DNA from: Viridibacillus arvi
Lineage (GTDB): Bacteria > Bacillota > Bacilli > Bacillales_A > Planococcaceae
NCBI RefSeq assembly: GCF_001274945.1
Contig: NZ_LILB01000008.1
Coordinates: 1-64,000 of the forward strand
DNA: 64,000 nt
Direction of reading: 5' to 3'
The translations under genes and the position numbers were made by a program. The notes under the pieces are model-generated. The model was not told the origin of the DNA. It did not search any database and was given only the letters and a program-made list of their open reading frames with translations. Positions 1 through 9,792 of the stretch are shown here, piece by piece (position 1 is the first letter of the stretch; each line of letters opens with the position of its first letter).

Positions 1-151
1 CATTAGCTTTGCTAGCGTATCATCCGAAGATGATATCTATTTTTGTTTTGACCCACCAACAGAGTTGATGTTCAAAAACATTTATTGATTAACGTCTTGC
101 ATGTTCAGTTTTCAAGGTTCATTTTGTTGCCGTTTCATAAGCGACTTCAAT
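1..151 (-). other. Transcribed leader of an rRNA operon that continues off the left edge
   Basis: Read on the minus strand, this stretch follows two tandem rRNA-type promoters. It contains CCTTGAAAACTGAAC at about 107-121, a sequence typical of Bacillales rRNA leaders and spacers. It ends near the window edge without reaching a 16S start. The 16S gene itself is therefore inferred to lie just left of position 1. No coding region is seen here. Confidence 0.75.
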
Positions 152-180
152 ATCTTATCATCATCCGTTTTCTTTGTCAA
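152..180 (-). promoter_or_regulatory. rRNA operon promoter P2 (sigma-A type)
   Basis: On the minus strand a perfect -35 TTGACA (175-180) is separated by exactly 17 bases from a -10 TAAGAT (152-157). This is the stronger, proximal member of a tandem pair. The layout matches Bacillus rrn P1/P2 promoters, with about 98 bp between the two. Confidence 0.85.
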
Positions 181-249
181 ATACTTTTTTGAAAAAGTTT
201 TTTAAGATGTTGTATTCATATTTTGTAGCACGTCTTAACGACATTTATT

Positions 250-278
250 ACTATACAGCATCTTATTTTAAAAATCAA
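250..278 (-). promoter_or_regulatory. rRNA operon promoter P1 (sigma-A type)
   Basis: On the minus strand a -35 TTGATT (273-278) and a -10 TATAGT (250-255) are spaced by 17 bases, about 98 bp upstream of P2. The flanks are A/T-rich, as expected for UP-like elements of rRNA promoters. Confidence 0.7.
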
Positions 279-1242
279 CAGTTTTTTTAAAATAACTTTA
301 TAATCTTTTTTCATTAATTTTATATAGCATAATACATGCTGTTACAATCACGTTACAAGTACTTGAGAATGCATTAGTTTTTCATTAAATAGAATGTACT
401 TCATATTTACCTCTCTAATTGTTACAAATAAATCCGCTATTGAAGTCACTTTCATACTCACCTATTATAAAGACTCAGAAAAAAGATTATGCCCTAACAA
501 ATTGGGTACTATAACTAATATAGCAAAGTAACACTACTCAATTGAAGTCGGCGAACATGATTCCCCTTATATAAGAAGATAGACGAATATAGTATTCGTA
601 CTAGTCGACTAAACATTCATTGCATATGTAACATTTGGCTAATACCTTCCTCGAATTATAAATACCATGTTAAAAATGTACAAGCCCCAACGCAAGCAAA
701 TCTCCAAAAGGCTGAACTACATGCCTTTAAATCTCCACCCTCCATTATTTAGTACATTGTCTTTCTTTACAACACAATCGGATAACTGCGTTTTATAATG
801 AAGTTTATCTTTATAGAAAAGTTACTTCCCTACTGTTGAACTTACTACAGAGGTGTAACTTAATAATCCAGCTTAGAATGAATCGAAACATAAATATATC
901 CACATTAATCGAATACACCCAATTACTTCTTTTTAATCGGAATATTCCATAGAAAATGTTGAATACATAAATAAACTCTAAAAAGCATTCGATAAAATTT
1001 ATGAAGCTGTAATCTGTACGAACTACAAGCGTAACATAAATAGTGGGGACTAAAATTAGGATGACACTGATAAAAATCGGAATGTATGGATCGGTATTAG
1101 TTTTTTCAAAGAGTAACAATTTCTATAAAAAGTAAATTTTCCATATACATAGTGTACAATACGAATACTAGATGTTCCTTAATCAGAATTGAGCAAGATG
1201 AGGTTCGGAAAATAGAAAATGAAATAAAGGAGGGCTACTAAA
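279..1242. other. Long AT-rich intergenic region, no convincing gene
   Basis: About 960 bases between the rRNA promoters and the mgtC-like gene. The only sizeable open frame (811-1119, minus, 102 codons) would start with TTG without a ribosome site. Its product is merely hydrophobic with no recognisable family, so I do not call it. I see no tRNA, no convincing riboswitch and no repeat. Confidence 0.5.
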
Positions 1243-1965
1243 ATGAACTTCTTACTGGATAACAGTTTAACCCATGAAATGTTCATTAAATTGATTGTTG
1301 CCGCTACATTGAGTTTAGTCATCGGTATCGAAAGAGAGTTGAAAAGAAAACCGGTTGGATTGAAAACAAGTTTAGTTATCGCTACATTCAGCTGTTTGTT
1401 GACAATCATTTCAATAGAGTCGGTTTATAATGCTAAACCAGTACCAGGCATCAATGTCTCAATGGATCCGCTCCGCTTAGCTGCACAAATCGTCAGTGGA
1501 GTTGGTTTTTTAGGTGCTGGAGTCATTTTACGCAGAGGTAATGATAATATAAGTGGCTTAACAACTGCAGCTATGATTTGGGGTGCAGCAGGGATTGGTA
1601 TTGCTGTTGGTGCAGGTTTTTATGCGCAAGCTATTATTGCTGTTGTTATTGTGATGATTGGTGTAGAAGTCCTTGCTCCTATTTTTATGAAATTTGGCCC
1701 TAAGCGTCTTCGTATGCGTGAAGTATCTTTGAAAATAGGCGTTAAAGATATTCAACATATCAATGATATATTACTATTTTTACGGAAGAATGATATGGAT
1801 GTAGATAATATGCGTATTAAAGATATTCGTCTAGAGAATAATAAAGTTAAGCATGAAGTCGATTTACGTTTTTCAGCTCTGCCAAAAAAAGATACTATTT
1901 CAATATATAACAGCATTCGCGAACAACCTAATATAGAAGAAATAGAAATTGAAATCCTGTCTTAG
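1243..1965 (+). CDS. MgtC/SapB family membrane protein
   Basis: The 240-residue product has an MgtC-type membrane domain with about five hydrophobic segments (residues 13-150). The family signatures GFLGAGVI (88-95) and GLTTAAMIWGAAG (from 105) are present. A soluble, ACT-like C-terminal domain covers about 158-240. MgtC proteins are known from survival at low magnesium and inhibition of ATP synthase in pathogens. Most Firmicute members are uncharacterised, so transport of Mg2+ is not implied. The ATG is preceded by GGAGGG at a good distance. The CDF transporter starts 12 bases after the stop, so the two are likely co-transcribed. Confidence 0.88.
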   Translation: MNFLLDNSLTHEMFIKLIVAATLSLVIGIERELKRKPVGLKTSLVIATFSCLLTIISIESVYNAKPVPGINVSMDPLRLAAQIVSGVGFLGAGVILRRGNDNISGLTTAAMIWGAAGIGIAVGAGFYAQAIIAVVIVMIGVEVLAPIFMKFGPKRLRMREVSLKIGVKDIQHINDILLFLRKNDMDVDNMRIKDIRLENNKVKHEVDLRFSALPKKDTISIYNSIREQPNIEEIEIEILS

Positions 1966-1977
1966 AGGAGGCATTTT

Positions 1978-2958
1978 ATGAGTAATGTATGGAGCTTATT
2001 AAAGAAAGGAAATAAACCTTCGCTATTAGCGGCTTTAGTCAATTTGTTTTTAGGTGTATTAAAAGGTGTTGCTTTCTTCTTTACAGGAAACATTGCAATG
2101 TTTGCAGAAATGATGCACTCATTAGGTGACTCAGCCAACCAATTCTTTGTTTTTATCGGCTCTGCCTTATCTAAAAAAGCACCTACTCGACAATTTCCAA
2201 AAGGTTTTGGGCGTGTTGTTAATTTAGTGTGTTTAGGCGCTGTTCTTATAGTAGGAATATTATCTTACGAAACAATTAAAGAAGGCTGGCATCAAATTAC
2301 TCACCCCGCTCCTTCGAATGGGATGTGGATCAGTTTAAGCGTTTTAGCAATTGGCATTATATTAGAAGGTGTTGTATTAATGAAAGCTGCGAAAGAAATT
2401 CTTCATGAATCAAATGAGTCAGCTACTTTCTTTTCTGCCCTACCTAAAGCCTTTACCCATTTAAACCGAGCAAAACCTGCAACTAAACTTGTCTTTATGG
2501 AAGATTTAGTTGCAACTTCAGGTGGCGTTTTAGCTCTTGTAGCTGTGATAATCGCGCATTTCACTGGATTTTTACAAGCAGAAGGTATTGCTTCAATTCT
2601 AATTGGTCTTATGATGTTCTACGTAGTTGGTGTAATATTTTTAGAAAATGCTCGTGGAGTAATTGGTGAAACCGATGAAGAGATGCTAAACCATATCGCA
2701 CATTTATTATGGGAAGATAAAAATGTACGCGATATCCAAAAGTTAGAGGTGGTTAAGGAAGGCGAGTTTTTACACGTAGAGGTCCTTGCTGAAATTGATC
2801 CTTCTCTCACTTTTGCTGAGGTTGATGATATTCGGGACCACTTGATGAAGATTTTATTATCTCAAACTAAAGTTTCAAAGGTGACTATTGCCTTCGATGA
2901 AGATGATGGTATTACAAATTGGAATCACATTGACGATCACCCAAATAATATGAAGTAA
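1978..2958 (+). CDS. Cation diffusion facilitator family transporter
   Basis: The 326-residue product is a CDF (ZnT-type) metal exporter. It has hydrophobic segments in the first 230 residues and the conserved HSLGD metal-site motif near residues 47-51 in the second segment. A cytoplasmic C-terminal domain of about 90 residues follows. CDF proteins exchange Zn2+, Fe2+ or Mn2+ for protons at the plasma membrane; the metal cannot be told from sequence. AGGAGG lies just upstream of the ATG. It forms a two-gene unit with the mgtC-like gene, which suggests shared divalent-cation homeostasis, and is closed by a hairpin at 2970-3005. Confidence 0.9.
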   Translation: MSNVWSLLKKGNKPSLLAALVNLFLGVLKGVAFFFTGNIAMFAEMMHSLGDSANQFFVFIGSALSKKAPTRQFPKGFGRVVNLVCLGAVLIVGILSYETIKEGWHQITHPAPSNGMWISLSVLAIGIILEGVVLMKAAKEILHESNESATFFSALPKAFTHLNRAKPATKLVFMEDLVATSGGVLALVAVIIAHFTGFLQAEGIASILIGLMMFYVVGVIFLENARGVIGETDEEMLNHIAHLLWEDKNVRDIQKLEVVKEGEFLHVEVLAEIDPSLTFAEVDDIRDHLMKILLSQTKVSKVTIAFDEDDGITNWNHIDDHPNNMK

Positions 2959-2969
2959 AAGATGAGATC

Positions 2970-3005
2970 GGGACGCATTGTTACCGCGTTTAGTAACATG
3001 CTCCC
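2970..3005 (+). terminator. Stem-loop after the CDF gene
   Basis: Arms 2970-2984 and 2993-3005 pair as GGGA/TCCC, GCAT/ATGC and GTTAC/GTAAC with two single-base bulges, followed by a short CTTTA. The T-run is weak, so termination efficiency is uncertain. The hairpin sits where an alternative upstream start of the next gene would fall, which argues against that start. Confidence 0.5.
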
Positions 3006-3033
3006 CTTTATACTTAATCAATTGAAAAGAGTG

Positions 3034-3750
3034 ATGATAATGCAAAAAACAATATTAATTAGCGATATACATGGTGAATTTAAAAAGTTCCAAGATCTTT
3101 TAACTCTTGCAAATTATTCGCCAGATGAAGACAGGTTAGTTTTACTTGGTGATTATATTGATCGAGGACCTGATTCAGCTGATGTGTTAGATTTAGTCAT
3201 GAATTTACAGCAAAATGGAGCAATTGTTTTAATTGGTAATCACGAAAATTTAATGCAAAAAGCATTTATAGAACAAACGGAATACGCTTGGAAACATTGG
3301 ACTGAACGGTGTGGCGGTAAAGAAACCTTACTGAGCTACGGATTTACTAAAGAAGAGATACAGGGAATAGGTGAAGGTGAGCAGTTCACTATTCCACAAT
3401 TACAATCCACCCAACTTGATGAGCATTTGGCATTCATAAAAAATTTACATACATATATAGAAGATGATGATTATATATTCGTGCATGCAGGTATTGATCC
3501 TCATATCCCTGTAAGCGAAACAGATAAAGAAACACTTATTTGGATTCGAGAAGAATTTCATAACGGATATACCGGCAGTAAAACAGTAGTATTTGGTCAT
3601 ACCCCCACTTCCACTTTGCACCAAAGTGAAAATAATCATGATGTTTATTTTGGTCAAAATAATATTATCGGTATTGATGGTGGCGCCGTTTTTGGCGGTC
3701 AATTGAATTGTTTAGAACTACCTAGTAAGAGCATTTACTTTATTAAATAA
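3034..3750 (+). CDS. Metallophosphoesterase, PPP-type serine/threonine phosphatase family
   Basis: The 238-residue product has the PPP signature motifs in order: SDIHGEF close to the N-terminus, GDYIDRGPDS, GNHE, and later an HAG and a GHTP. These bind two metal ions at the active site. The family includes protein phosphatases and diadenosine-tetraphosphate hydrolases such as B. subtilis PrpE; the substrate here is unknown. The open frame extends upstream to 2962, but that ATG has no ribosome site and overlaps a hairpin. I chose 3034 (3040 is an equal alternative), with AAAAGAG just upstream. Confidence 0.85.
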   Translation: MIMQKTILISDIHGEFKKFQDLLTLANYSPDEDRLVLLGDYIDRGPDSADVLDLVMNLQQNGAIVLIGNHENLMQKAFIEQTEYAWKHWTERCGGKETLLSYGFTKEEIQGIGEGEQFTIPQLQSTQLDEHLAFIKNLHTYIEDDDYIFVHAGIDPHIPVSETDKETLIWIREEFHNGYTGSKTVVFGHTPTSTLHQSENNHDVYFGQNNIIGIDGGAVFGGQLNCLELPSKSIYFIK

Positions 3751-3804
3751 AAACTCGTATGATTTCTGACGTCACAACACACTCTAGCTATAAGAGGAGG
3801 TGTT

Positions 3805-4044
3805 ATGATGAGCGTTATACAAAGAACGGCCTTATTTTTCACTATTATCGGTGCTTTAAATTGGGGTGTTATTGGCTTATTTCAATTTGATGTTGTCGCA
3901 AGTCTTTTTGGTGGACAAGCTAGTGTGGTTTCGAGAATCATCTATACAATTGTAGGAATTGCTGGTCTAGTGAGCTTGTGGATACTCTTTAAACCATCTG
4001 AAGAAATAGAGCGTTCAGAACCTCAAGTAGCGCGTACGATGTAA
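3805..4044 (+). CDS. DUF378 family small membrane protein
   Basis: The 79-residue product has two hydrophobic segments (about 8-30 and 42-62). The motif ALNWGVIGLFQFDVV is characteristic of DUF378. Function is unknown; members are small inner-membrane proteins. AGAGGAGG lies upstream of two consecutive ATG codons (3805 and 3808), so the start is uncertain by one residue. The last residues are charged and probably cytoplasmic. A strong bidirectional terminator follows. Confidence 0.85.
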   Translation: MMSVIQRTALFFTIIGALNWGVIGLFQFDVVASLFGGQASVVSRIIYTIVGIAGLVSLWILFKPSEEIERSEPQVARTM

Positions 4045-4059
4045 TATCCAATATGCAAA

Positions 4060-4092
4060 AACCCCCAAGAACACTTAATGTTCTTGGGGGTT
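4060..4092. terminator. Bidirectional terminator between DUF378 gene and gudB
   Basis: A 14-bp perfect hairpin (4060-4073 with 4079-4092, GC-rich core of five C:G pairs) has A-rich and T-rich flanks on both sides. It serves the convergent genes. Confidence 0.85.
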
Positions 4093-4109
4093 ACTTTTTA
4101 GATTAACGA

Positions 4110-5354
4110 TTATACCCAACCTCTGAAGCGAGAAGCCTCAGCTGTTTTGCGTACACCTACCATATAGGCTGCTAAACGCATATCGATCCCACGCGTTGTT
4201 GCAACTGTATAGACATTATCAAATGCATCAACCATTTTCTTAAGAAGTTTTTCATTTACTTCCTCTTCTGACCAGTAATAGCCTTGGTTGTTTTGAACCC
4301 ATTCAAAGTAAGAAACTGTAACGCCTCCAGCACTTGCTAGTACGTCTGGTACTAGTAGAATGCCACGGTCATTTAAAATTTTAGTAGCTTCTGAAGTTGT
4401 AGGGCCATTTGCTGCTTCTACTACAATACTTGCACGTATATTATGTGCATTATCCGCAGTAATTTGATTTTCAATCGCAGCAGGAACTAAAATATCGCAA
4501 TCTAGTTCAAGTAGTTCTTTATTAGAGATTGTATTTTCAAAAAGAGTTGTAACAGTACCAAAACTGTCACGACGATCTAGTAAATAATCAATGTCCAGAC
4601 CCTCTGGATCATGCAAAGCTCCGTGAGCATCAGAGATACCAATAACTTTAGCACCTAAATCACTCATGAATTTAGCTAGGAAACTACCTGCGTTACCAAA
4701 TCCTTGGATAACTACACGTGCACCTTTAATGTCGATATTACGACGTTTAGCTGCTTCTTCAATCACAATTGTAACACCTTGTGCAGTCGCGCGGTCACGA
4801 CCTTGTGAACCACCTAAAACAATAGGTTTACCTGTGATGAAACCTGGAGAGTTGAATTCATCAATACGACTGTATTCATCCATCATCCATGCCATGATTT
4901 GTGAGTTCGTGAAAACGTCTGGAGCAGGAATATCTTTTGTTGGTCCAACGAATTGGCTAATAGCACGAACATAGCCACGACTTAGTCTTTCAATTTCCCC
5001 CATAGACATTTGGCGTGGATCACAGATGATACCACCTTTACCACCGCCATAAGGTAAATCAACAATACCTGCTTTTAAAGTCATCCACATTGAAAGCGCT
5101 TTAACTTCATCTTCAGAAACTTGCGGATGGAAGCGCACGCCACCTTTTGTAGGACCTACTGCATCATTATGTTGTGCACGATAACCTGTGAATACTTTCA
5201 CCTTGCCATCATCCATTTTAATAGGTATACGTACTTCTAGCATACGTAGTGGCTCTTTTAAAAGTTCATACATTCCTTCATCGTAGCCTAGCTTGTGAAG
5301 AGCTTCGTGAATAACCGCCTGTGTTGATGTAAACAGGTTAAGATTTTCTGCCAT
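4110..5354 (-). CDS. gudB: NAD-dependent glutamate dehydrogenase
   Basis: The 414-residue product is a hexameric-type glutamate dehydrogenase that converts glutamate to 2-oxoglutarate and ammonia. Seen: substrate-site KGGVRFHP near 70, the GGGKGG motif with the catalytic lysine at about 106, and a Rossmann GFGNAG near 220. There is no insertion in the active-site region like the one that inactivates gudB of laboratory B. subtilis 168. It lies next to rocD and rocA, completing arginine/ornithine degradation. A rocG-type name is equally possible. AGAGGCG precedes the ATG. Confidence 0.95.
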   Translation of the reverse strand: MAENLNLFTSTQAVIHEALHKLGYDEGMYELLKEPLRMLEVRIPIKMDDGKVKVFTGYRAQHNDAVGPTKGGVRFHPQVSEDEVKALSMWMTLKAGIVDLPYGGGKGGIICDPRQMSMGEIERLSRGYVRAISQFVGPTKDIPAPDVFTNSQIMAWMMDEYSRIDEFNSPGFITGKPIVLGGSQGRDRATAQGVTIVIEEAAKRRNIDIKGARVVIQGFGNAGSFLAKFMSDLGAKVIGISDAHGALHDPEGLDIDYLLDRRDSFGTVTTLFENTISNKELLELDCDILVPAAIENQITADNAHNIRASIVVEAANGPTTSEATKILNDRGILLVPDVLASAGGVTVSYFEWVQNNQGYYWSEEEVNEKLLKKMVDAFDNVYTVATTRGIDMRLAAYMVGVRKTAEASRFRGWV

Positions 5355-5445
5355 TTGATTTTCTCGCCTCTTTATTCATAATGTTTTTTACTGTATATCG
5401 CAAACATTGTAACATAGTTCCAGTGATTGTGGGATATATTTCAAC

Positions 5446-6639
5446 TTATTTTGTAAAGACTTTTTTGATTTTTTCAATTGCCCAGTCTAATTCGTCTTTT
5501 GAAATAATTAGAGGTGGTGCAAAACGAATCACTGTATCATGTGTCTCTTTGCATAATAAACCTAGTGTCATCAACTTTTCACAGTATGGACGTGCTAATT
5601 CATTTAACTCCATTCCAATGAATAAACCACGGCCTCTCACTTCTTTTATCGCATCATTATCAATTTTCTTTAACTCATCCATGAAGTAATTTCCTAGCTC
5701 TAATGAACGTTCAGCAAGCTTTTCTTCTTTTAACACATTTAATGCTGCAATCGAAACAGCACATGCAATTGGATTACCTCCAAAAGTGGAACCGTGTGAT
5801 CCTGGATTGTAGACACCTAAAATCTCTTTACTAGCGACAACACATGAAATTGGGAAAACTCCCCCACCTAATGCTTTACCTAGAATGTACATGTCAGGGT
5901 TTACATCTTCCCACTCACATGCAAACATTTTCCCTGTACGAGCTAAACCTGCTTGAATTTCATCAGCGATAAATAATACGTTATTTTCGCGACATAAATC
6001 TCGTGCTGCTTTTAAATAACCTGCTGGTGGAATAACAATACCTGCTTCCCCTTGAATCGGTTCAACTAAAAACGCAGCAGTATTTGGTGTAATAGCCGCT
6101 TTTAAAGCATCTAAATCACCGTAATCTACTAATTTAATGCCCGGTAACATTGGTCCAAAGCCTCTTTTATACTCTGCTTCTGATGACAGAGATACTGCAG
6201 TCATTGTACGACCATGGAAGTTCCCATTACATGCTATGATTTCAGCTTGACCCTCTGCTACACCCTTTACGTCGTAAGCCCAACGTCTAGCTGCTTTAAA
6301 TGCAGTCTCTACAGCTTCTGCACCTGTATTCATAGGTAATGCCATTTCTTTTCCAGTTACTTCACAAACTAACTCATACCATGGCCCAAGTTGATCACTA
6401 TGGAAAGCACGAGATGTTAATGTCACACGGTCTGCTTGATCTTTTAATGCTTGAATGATTTTTGGATGGCGATGTCCTTGGTTTACAGCAGAATAAGCTG
6501 AAAGCATATCCATAAATTTATTTCCTTCTGGATCCTTTACCCATACTCCCTCTGCTTCTGAAATAACGATTGGCAGTGGTAAATAGTTTGGTGCACCAAA
6601 TGTTTCTGTTTGCTTAATAATCTCATGTGTCTTTGTCAT
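5446..6639 (-). CDS. rocD: Ornithine aminotransferase
   Basis: The 397-residue class III PLP aminotransferase transfers the delta-amino group of ornithine to 2-oxoglutarate, giving glutamate semialdehyde. The PLP lysine is in [10 protein letters not shown] at about residue 255, and the IADEIQAG motif precedes it. Length equals typical RocD. It is placed between gudB and rocA on the same strand. A terminator lies between rocA and rocD, so it probably has its own promoter in 6640-6690. The ATG has an AGGGGG-type ribosome site. Confidence 0.95.
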   Translation of the reverse strand: MTKTHEIIKQTETFGAPNYLPLPIVISEAEGVWVKDPEGNKFMDMLSAYSAVNQGHRHPKIIQALKDQADRVTLTSRAFHSDQLGPWYELVCEVTGKEMALPMNTGAEAVETAFKAARRWAYDVKGVAEGQAEIIACNGNFHGRTMTAVSLSSEAEYKRGFGPMLPGIKLVDYGDLDALKAAITPNTAAFLVEPIQGEAGIVIPPAGYLKAARDLCRENNVLFIADEIQAGLARTGKMFACEWEDVNPDMYILGKALGGGVFPISCVVASKEILGVYNPGSHGSTFGGNPIACAVSIAALNVLKEEKLAERSLELGNYFMDELKKIDNDAIKEVRGRGLFIGMELNELARPYCEKLMTLGLLCKETHDTVIRFAPPLIISKDELDWAIEKIKKVFTK

Positions 6640-6693
6640 TATATTTCCCCCTAAAATATAAACGTAGGCTTTCTAACGTCCACTATTATTTTA

Positions 6694-6730
6694 TAAAAAG
6701 ACAGACATATGTAATTTAGTCTGCCTTTTT
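6694..6730 (-). terminator. Terminator after rocA
   Basis: On the minus strand, arms 6719-6730 and 6695-6706 form an approximately 11-bp stem (GGCAGAC/GTCTGTC core) followed by a T-run. It separates rocA from rocD. Confidence 0.7.
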
Positions 6731-6765
6731 GTTTCTCTCATTAAATCCTTTGTGATACAGACTAA

Positions 6766-8310
6766 TTAAAGTGTCTCTGAAGTTGTTTTTGCTTGCATAT
6801 GCAATTGTAAATAATCCGGTCCGCCTGCTTTAGAATCTGTTCCAGACATGTTAAAACCTCCGAATGGTTGGTAACCTACGATTGCTCCTGTGCAACCACG
6901 GTTGAAGTATAAATTCCCTACATGGAAATCTTCTCGTGCTTTTTCTTGATTCATACGATTTTTTGTAATGACTGCACCTGTTAATCCATATTCAGTATTA
7001 TTTGCTATAGCTAATGCTTCATCGAAGTCTTTAGCTTTTGCTATAGCTACTACTGGCCCGAATATTTCTTCCTTCATCACACGTGCTTCTGGAGTCACAT
7101 CAACAATTACTGTTGGATTTACGAAGAATCCTTTTGAATTATCTGCAGTCCCTCCGGCAACAATTCGGCCTTCTTCTTTACCAATTTCAATATAACTAGT
7201 AATTTTTTCGAATGCAGCAGCATCGATTACTGGTCCAGTGAAGTTTGATAAATCTGTTGGGTCTCCAACTGTTAAGCCTTTTGTCAATTCTTCAACACGA
7301 GTTATTACTTCATCGTAAACATCTTCTACAATGACAGCTCTTGAACATGCTGAACATTTTTGACCGCTAAAACCAAATGCCGATTTTACGATTGATTGTG
7401 CAGCAAGTTCTAAATCTGCTTCTTTATCAACAACAATAGTATCTTTACCGCCCATTTCAGCAATTACACGTTTCAGCCAAATTTGGCCATCATTTAATTT
7501 TGAAGCCCGTTCGTTAATACGTAAGCCCACATCACGAGAACCAGTGAAACTAATGAAGCGTGTTTTCGGATGATCTACTAAATAGTCTCCTACTTCTGCA
7601 CCTGAACCTGGAATGTAGTTAACAACCCCTGCTGGTAATCCTGCTTCTTCAAGAATTTCTACAAATTTATAAGCAACTACTGGAGTAGTAGATGCTGGCT
7701 TTAATAGTACTGTATTCCCTGTTACTACAGCAGCTACTGTTGTTCCTGCCATAATTGCGAATGGGAAGTTCCAAGGTGAAATGACTACTCCTACTCCTAA
7801 CGGAATATAGTCATAACGGTTGAATTCACCTGGGCGACTTTCAACTGGTTGACCGTCTTTTAGTCGCAACATTTGGCGACCGTAATATTCTAAGAAGTCG
7901 ATTGCTTCTGCTGTATCAGCATCAGCTTCATTCCAAGGTTTACCTGCTTCTTTTGTTAAAAGTGCAGAAATCTCATGCTTACGACGACGAATAATCGCTG
8001 CTGCTTTGAATAATACATCTGCACGAATTTCAGGTTTTACTTTCTTCCAAGTATGAAAAGTTTCATCTGCTATTTGCATCGCTTTCTCAGCTAATTCTTT
8101 GCTAGCCTTTGAAACTGAGCCGATAACTTCTTCTTTATTAGCTGGATTATATGAAATGATTTGTTCATTCGTTGTAATACGTTCTCCACCGATGATTAAC
8201 GGATATTCTTCCCCAAGATATCCTTCCACCTTTTTTAAAGCCTCTAAATACGCTATGTTGTTCTCTTCTTTAGAGAAATCTGTAAATGGTTCATGTTTGT
8301 ACGGAATCAT
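6766..8310 (-). CDS. rocA: 1-pyrroline-5-carboxylate dehydrogenase
   Basis: The 514-residue aldehyde dehydrogenase oxidises glutamate-gamma-semialdehyde/P5C to glutamate with NAD+. Seen: the SFTGSRDVG nucleotide-site region, catalytic Glu in AEMGGKD and catalytic Cys in [10 protein letters not shown]. The open frame extends ten codons further upstream. The ATG at 8310 has a near-perfect AAGGGAGG seven bases away and gives the usual RocA length, so I use it. It acts after RocD and before GudB in one pathway. It is divergent from the RocR-like gene, with ARG-box-like half-sites between them. Confidence 0.95.
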   Translation of the reverse strand: MIPYKHEPFTDFSKEENNIAYLEALKKVEGYLGEEYPLIIGGERITTNEQIISYNPANKEEVIGSVSKASKELAEKAMQIADETFHTWKKVKPEIRADVLFKAAAIIRRRKHEISALLTKEAGKPWNEADADTAEAIDFLEYYGRQMLRLKDGQPVESRPGEFNRYDYIPLGVGVVISPWNFPFAIMAGTTVAAVVTGNTVLLKPASTTPVVAYKFVEILEEAGLPAGVVNYIPGSGAEVGDYLVDHPKTRFISFTGSRDVGLRINERASKLNDGQIWLKRVIAEMGGKDTIVVDKEADLELAAQSIVKSAFGFSGQKCSACSRAVIVEDVYDEVITRVEELTKGLTVGDPTDLSNFTGPVIDAAAFEKITSYIEIGKEEGRIVAGGTADNSKGFFVNPTVIVDVTPEARVMKEEIFGPVVAIAKAKDFDEALAIANNTEYGLTGAVITKNRMNQEKAREDFHVGNLYFNRGCTGAIVGYQPFGGFNMSGTDSKAGGPDYLQLHMQAKTTSETL

Positions 8311-8346
8311 TCGTAATCCTCCCTTGTGATATAAGTGCAAAAAATA

Positions 8347-8385
8347 TTTGCATTTATAAATTGTTTACACTTATAATAATGCAAA
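8347..8385. promoter_or_regulatory. Inverted repeat / ARG-box-like operator between rocA and rocR
   Basis: The outer 8 bases TTTGCATT (8347-8354) and AATGCAAA (8378-8385) are perfectly inverted around an A/T-rich centre. Each half fits one half of the ArgR/AhrC ARG-box consensus TNTGNATWWWWATNCANA. A TTGCAT/TTTATA sigma-A-like pair for rocA overlaps it. No -24/-12 sigma-54 promoter (GG-N10-GC) is evident here. Which regulator binds is inference. Confidence 0.4.
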
Positions 8386-8449
8386 AGATTGTTGCGTTTT
8401 TCAAGTAAAAAATATTTAAAATTATAAAAAAATTTCAAGGTGATAAAAT

Positions 8450-9757
8450 ATGAAACCAATTGACAACGACTTAACACCCTTTTACCGCCATGCAACAGAA
8501 CATGCTTCTGTTGGTATCCACGCAGTAAATGCCCAAGGGCAAACGATTATTTATAACGATAAAATGAAAGAAATTGAAGGTTTGAATTTGAAGGATGTTA
8601 TAGACCGTTCTATTTTAGAACTCTTTCAATTTGAGCAAGAGGAAAGTACGTTACTTCAAGTTCTACAAACCGGTGAAAAAGTACTTAATGTAAAACAAAC
8701 CTATTGGAATCATAATGGTCAGGAAATTACGACGATTAATGATACATTTCCTGTTTTTGAAAATGATGCACTAATTGGAGCCATTGAGTTTGCACGTGAT
8801 ATTACTACACTTGAAAAGCTTGTTTACCAACCGCTTAGACGTTACGGAGAGCCTATTACTTTTTCAAGTATTACTGCTGTTTCTGCACCTATGAAGGCAG
8901 TTATTCAAACAGCCGAAAAGGCAGCAATAGCACGACTTCCTGTGCTTTTAATCGGGGAATCTGGAACTGGCAAAGACTTAATTGCTGAAGGCATCCATCA
9001 TAATTTAGATCCTGTGAATCAACATTTCATCACAATTTTCTGTCAGCGTTCAGATTCAGCCATTTTAGAAAAACTGTATGAAAGTACGAATTCACTTCAA
9101 AATTGCACAATATTCTGCGAACGTATTGAATTTTTATCTTTAACGTTACAGGAAAAGTTATTACAGTTATTGGAAGAAAACCATATGAAAAACCATATGT
9201 TTATCGCTAGTATTGGTGGAGATCCAATAGATTTAATTGCTTCAGGGCAACTGTTAAAAGAGCTCTATTACTTTTTCGCATCCGTCACGATTAATGTGCC
9301 ACCATTACATTCAAGAAGAGAAGATATCAAACCATTTATAGAGAACTTCCTGAAACGCCACCGTCAACGTTTCGGTTCTAATATTCAAGCTTTGTCTAGT
9401 GAGGTCAATGAACTTTTCCATCTATATGATTGGCCGGGCAATTTAAAGGAGTTAGAAATTTTGCTTGAGGAAATTGTCTCAATGGTAACGACAGAGGAAT
9501 TGATCACATTTGAAATGTTGCCACTCCATTTTAAATGGAAGGTACAAGCATTACGGGACTCTTCACATGATGCTTCGTATTTTGTCGTACAAAATACGAA
9601 GGAACTACTACCGCTTGATGAGTATTTACGTGAGGCGGAAGAATATTATTTGCAGAAAGCATTGAATATGTATGAAGGAAATATCACGAAAACAGCTAAT
9701 GCACTTGGGATGAGCAGACAAAATTTACAATACCGTATTCGAAAAATGAAGAAATAA
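8450..9757 (+). CDS. RocR-like PAS/AAA+/Fis regulator with degenerate sigma-54 domain
   Basis: The 435-residue product has a PAS domain (about 8-115), an AAA+ module (about 135-350) and a Fis-type helix-turn-helix at the C-terminus (about 405-433). Walker A GESGTGKD is intact at 169-176. The GAFTGA loop that contacts sigma-54 is absent: the domain runs from ITIFC (194-198) across about 20 residues to TIFCERI. That is the Walker B position and would normally read TLFLDEI. Family members activate roc genes in response to ornithine or citrulline. The divergent position supports the same targets, but the mechanism may not be classical sigma-54 activation. Confidence 0.8.
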   Translation: MKPIDNDLTPFYRHATEHASVGIHAVNAQGQTIIYNDKMKEIEGLNLKDVIDRSILELFQFEQEESTLLQVLQTGEKVLNVKQTYWNHNGQEITTINDTFPVFENDALIGAIEFARDITTLEKLVYQPLRRYGEPITFSSITAVSAPMKAVIQTAEKAAIARLPVLLIGESGTGKDLIAEGIHHNLDPVNQHFITIFCQRSDSAILEKLYESTNSLQNCTIFCERIEFLSLTLQEKLLQLLEENHMKNHMFIASIGGDPIDLIASGQLLKELYYFFASVTINVPPLHSRREDIKPFIENFLKRHRQRFGSNIQALSSEVNELFHLYDWPGNLKELEILLEEIVSMVTTEELITFEMLPLHFKWKVQALRDSSHDASYFVVQNTKELLPLDEYLREAEEYYLQKALNMYEGNITKTANALGMSRQNLQYRIRKMKK

Positions 9758-9789
9758 AAAGAGGGTTCACATTAATGTGAACCCTCTTT
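9757..9789. terminator. Bidirectional terminator rocR/yugI
   Basis: A perfect 13-bp hairpin (AAAGAGGGTTCAC paired with its complement around a short loop), with A-run and T-run on either side, lies between convergent genes. Confidence 0.85.
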
Positions 9790-9792
9790 CAA

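Noticed and set aside
811-1119. 102-codon hydrophobic open frame on the minus strand upstream of the mgtC-like gene
   Set aside because: TTG start with no ribosome site, AT-rich chance composition, no recognisable family.
2962-3033. Upstream start of the metallophosphoesterase
   Set aside because: No ribosome site, and the segment forms the hairpin that follows the CDF gene.
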